The notes under the pieces are model-generated. The model saw nothing but the letters and a program-made list of their open reading frames with translations, did no database searches and was not told where the DNA came from. Below are positions 63,501 through 64,000 of a DNA stretch of 64,000 nucleotides, piece after piece (the stretch's first letter is position 1; the number at the start of each line of letters is the position of its first letter). The stretch is from Nocardia amamiensis NBRC 102102 (GTDB lineage Bacteria; Actinomycetota; Actinomycetes; Mycobacteriales; Mycobacteriaceae): NCBI RefSeq assembly GCF_001612745.1, contig NZ_BDBA01000019.1, positions 1 to 64,000 on the forward strand, written 5' to 3'. Both the position numbers and the translations under genes were made by a program.

Positions 63501-64000
63501 TTCTCTGCGCCGGAGCACGGATCAATCCCGGCGCCATCGCGGTGAGCGCGGGCGAGCTCACGATGTCCTACGACGAACTCGACGCCTGCTCCAACCGCCT
63601 TGCCCGGGTCCTGCTGCGCAAGGGTGTCCGGCCGGAAATGTGCGTCGTGCTTGCTCTCGGTCGATCGCTGGAATCGGTGGTGGCGGTGTGGGCGGTGGCT
63701 AAGACAGGTGCGGCTTTCGTGCCGCTGGATCCCCGCTATCCGATCGAGCGGATCGAGCACATACTCGGCGACTCGAAGGCGCCGATCGGTGTGACGGTGA
63801 CCGCGACCCGCGAGACGCTGCCGGGAACCGTCGACTGGCTGCTGCTCGATGACCTCGATACGCGCCGCCGGGTCGAAAACGTCAGTGCCGCATCGATCAC
63901 TGACGAAGAGCGCGGGAGTCCCATTCACATCGATCAGACGGCATACCTGATCTATACCTCAGGTTCCACCGGCAAACCGAAGGCTGTGGTGCTCAGCCAT
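57542..64000 (+). CDS. Non-ribosomal peptide synthetase, C-A-T-E-C-A..., 3' end outside window
   Basis: Reads open from ATG 57542 (GAAGG upstream) to the window edge, 2153 residues visible. Module 1: condensation domain with HHIALDG (H149, H150), adenylation domain with [11 protein letters not shown] at 623 and GYGPTETT, carrier with GGDSIMS (S1007). An epimerisation domain follows, with [11 protein letters not shown] (H1189) and EGHGR plus TVGWFT. Module 2: condensation with HHLVLDGW (H1662), adenylation domain with [11 protein letters not shown] near 2138, then the window ends. By alignment to the GrsA code the first adenylation pocket reads approximately D-I-E-D-I-G-G-V-T-K, suggesting a basic amino acid (Lys, Orn or Arg); this is weak. 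The product of module 1 is expected as a D-residue. It may belong to another cluster than the one at 1-10195. Confidence 0.95.
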   Translation, partial: MQQSSARPIDTGIGLPDGAFPLSAAQRGIWFAQHIAGDVPISIAQYVDLAGPIDLDRLAPAVRQAGREFGTGYLRLIESNGYPFQCVDTTLDDSARIFDFRRERDPVGTAHAWMRNEYSAPLDLMNDRLACVVMLRIADERWFCYWRMHHIALDGIGALAMARRTGELYTAAIEGRPPPAAQAEDLRKIVDADLAYRRSDRFAADREYWLRHLDGMADPVSLAGRTAEVDAHPRRVEGTLAREMAALLESVAHAASSGAAPTVVAAFGTYLAAMTGAPEVVLSLPVSARTTAAMRRSGGMIANVVPVRLRTGPTTTVGEMIHAAQGELTGALRRQRYRQEDIFRDLGWPMDEVATFGPSVNLMMLDSRVQLGAVTGRAHVLTSGLIEDLFVNLYPGLRGESTHIDFQGNANLYSDTELITHHSRFLRFLREFLAAGPDATLSTISVTSDDELAELAPARGPASVTPRALPEILSAGAKIDPDAIAVRNGAARLTYRQADEYSNRLARVLIASGAGPEHGVVISIPRSIDSVLAMLAVAKTGAAFVPIDPTYPPDRIEHMVDDSGVVVGITVAAIRELLPDQMNWLVLDEEETRRDIADQHAAPVDDTVRRAAVHLDQVAYIIYTSGSTGLPKGVLVTHRGLANLAASSARSFGVGADSVMAHAVSPSFDISVEEILVSFAAGATLVVVPPSAYAGEEMADVLRAQNVSHLDATPAVVGSLDPSTLPSLRTVIVGGDTCPDDLVAKWSGRAVLNGYGPTETTVTATLSDALTPRAPVTIGSLARGVSAVVLDSWLRPVASGTIGELYLAGPGVARGYHQRTGLTASRFVANPYAHGERMYRTGDLACWTTSSGRLELAYRGRSDFQVKVRGFRIELGEIDAVLQRHPDVDIAVTVGKETDAGAPTLVSYVLPEPGAEPSADTLKAAAGESLPDYMVPSAVVLLDSVPLTPLGKLDRTALPEPEFGSHALRGRPPSTSREEALAALFAEVLGLDSVDIDESFFALGGDSIMSIQLVSRAKSAGIGFSARDVFERKSVAALAAVSTEVHTPVVRELPGGGVGAVELTPIVHAMLDQGSTWRRFGQAVLIGLPADVDQTRLVGAVQALLDHHDLLRCSLRDTTHGWEWVVAQVGSVEAGTLVDVVTTSRNGNWTGEHELQRAADLLDPEAGIVARFVLIERANAAPLCWIVLHHLVTDAVSWRTLLLDLATAAVGGVLAPVGTSFRRWARGQLEHAAGRGAELPIWQHILATPDPPIGTGTLDPAIDIAATTATCQTVIDSDVAATVLTTVPDRFHCGADDVLLTALTMAASRWRDRRSLLFTLEGHGRAEAVLPGADVARTVGWFTTAYPMAIDLTGIDLGDAFDGGPAAGAAIKTTKQQLHAVPDKGIGFGMLRYLNAETKNALVDAPTPQISFNYLGRAPTGSETGPWLPQGFAATRDDRAPMAAVVDINAVLTDTGLEVTWAYASRLLGAADVEELADLWAAALRALADHARSAEAGGHTPCDFDLVAVTQPQIDTWERTYPGLADIWPLSPLQHGLLFHALYDLDGTDGYTVQSLLTLAGTVDAARLRTAAQTVVARHDILRVAFVETDDGPRQLVLTDADIRWQEIDLTGIADAEQRQRELDRVIGLDASTRFELTRPPLVRCTLVRTASTQYRFLLTNHHLVLDGWSTALLMRELLTLYATAGDASALPPAHSYREFLSWLHGQDHAGSTAAWARYLTGIDTPTRAVSAPAGIGTVETGIVSIDLSQDTADRLETAAHESGTTANTMVQAAWAMLLAVLTGRSDVVFGATVSGRPPELAGVEESIGLFINTLPVRVRLDPAEKAADLLARLHSEQARMMDHQHVGLAAIHKAVGLAELFDTLTVFQSYPLDRDALSALPDIAGVRVLDIEGVDATPYPLNLMVIPLRRSDGHNTLRISLKYRADQFAPEAARPLLHRLVRLLTQLAGDLQAMVSELQYCDDAECAALSPVRGPKSVPPRTLPEILCAGARINPGAIAVSAGELTMSYDELDACSNRLARVLLRKGVRPEMCVVLALGRSLESVVAVWAVAKTGAAFVPLDPRYPIERIEHILGDSKAPIGVTVTATRETLPGTVDWLLLDDLDTRRRVENVSAASITDEERGSPIHIDQTAYLIYTSGSTGKPKAVVLSH

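Overview
The window looks like a chromosomal stretch of a high-GC actinomycete, most likely Nocardia or a close relative. The reasons are very GC-rich codons, GTG/TTG starts, overlapping ATGA/GTGA gene junctions, mycobacterial-type ATP synthase b and b-delta relatives, SHOCT proteins, and a LysR/CO-dehydrogenase locus that resembles the cut locus of mycobacteria. No rRNA, tRNA, CRISPR array, insertion sequence or phage module was recognised. The genus call is inference.

Layout. (1) 1-10195: the end of a polyketide/peptide cluster. It holds a truncated ACP-condensation-FkbH protein, a carrier/thioester-reductase protein, a Cys-type alpha/beta hydrolase, a Gfo/Idh/MocA oxidoreductase and two glycosyltransferases. 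This suggests reductive release and glycosylation of the product. (2) 10528-13976: a protein with a degenerate protease-like domain, then an F0-only ATP synthase operon (I, a, c, b, truncated b-delta) with no F1 genes. (3) 14089-19077: small genes, a SLATT two-transmembrane effector, a GluB-like lipoprotein, an NlpC/P60-like hydrolase and probable gene remnants. (4) 19078-35219: an accessory housekeeping and stress region, including an about 0.9 kb gene-poor gap, a PucR regulator, SBP56/methanethiol oxidase, many small membrane or SHOCT proteins, DUF2252, a desaturase, a GNAT and a secreted lipase. (5) 35267-45552: a full aerobic CO dehydrogenase locus (LysR, xdhC, coxM-S-L, coxF-like, mobA-like, coxD, coxG, coxE). 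A TGTGA-N6-TCACA site overlaps the coxM start. (6) 45718-47516: two AhpD/CMD-like genes and a secreted peptidase-like protein. (7) 47751-52320: a PLP-dependent enzyme facing a coupled operon of a two-transmembrane protein and two FAD amino-acid oxidases, next to a truncated MFS gene. (8) 52573-56800: crotonase, SnoaL and an unusual DyP-peroxidase operon. (9) 57542-64000: the start of a large NRPS, C-A-T-E-C-A and open at the window edge.

The best candidates for something undescribed are the F0-only operon with its own paired dyad sites, the two-transmembrane/double FAD-oxidase/PLP module, the DyP operon with two unrecognised partner proteins, and the reductase protein that carries a domain normally found inside GMC-oxidase/hydrolase fusions. 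All family names come from reading motifs by eye; no database search was run.
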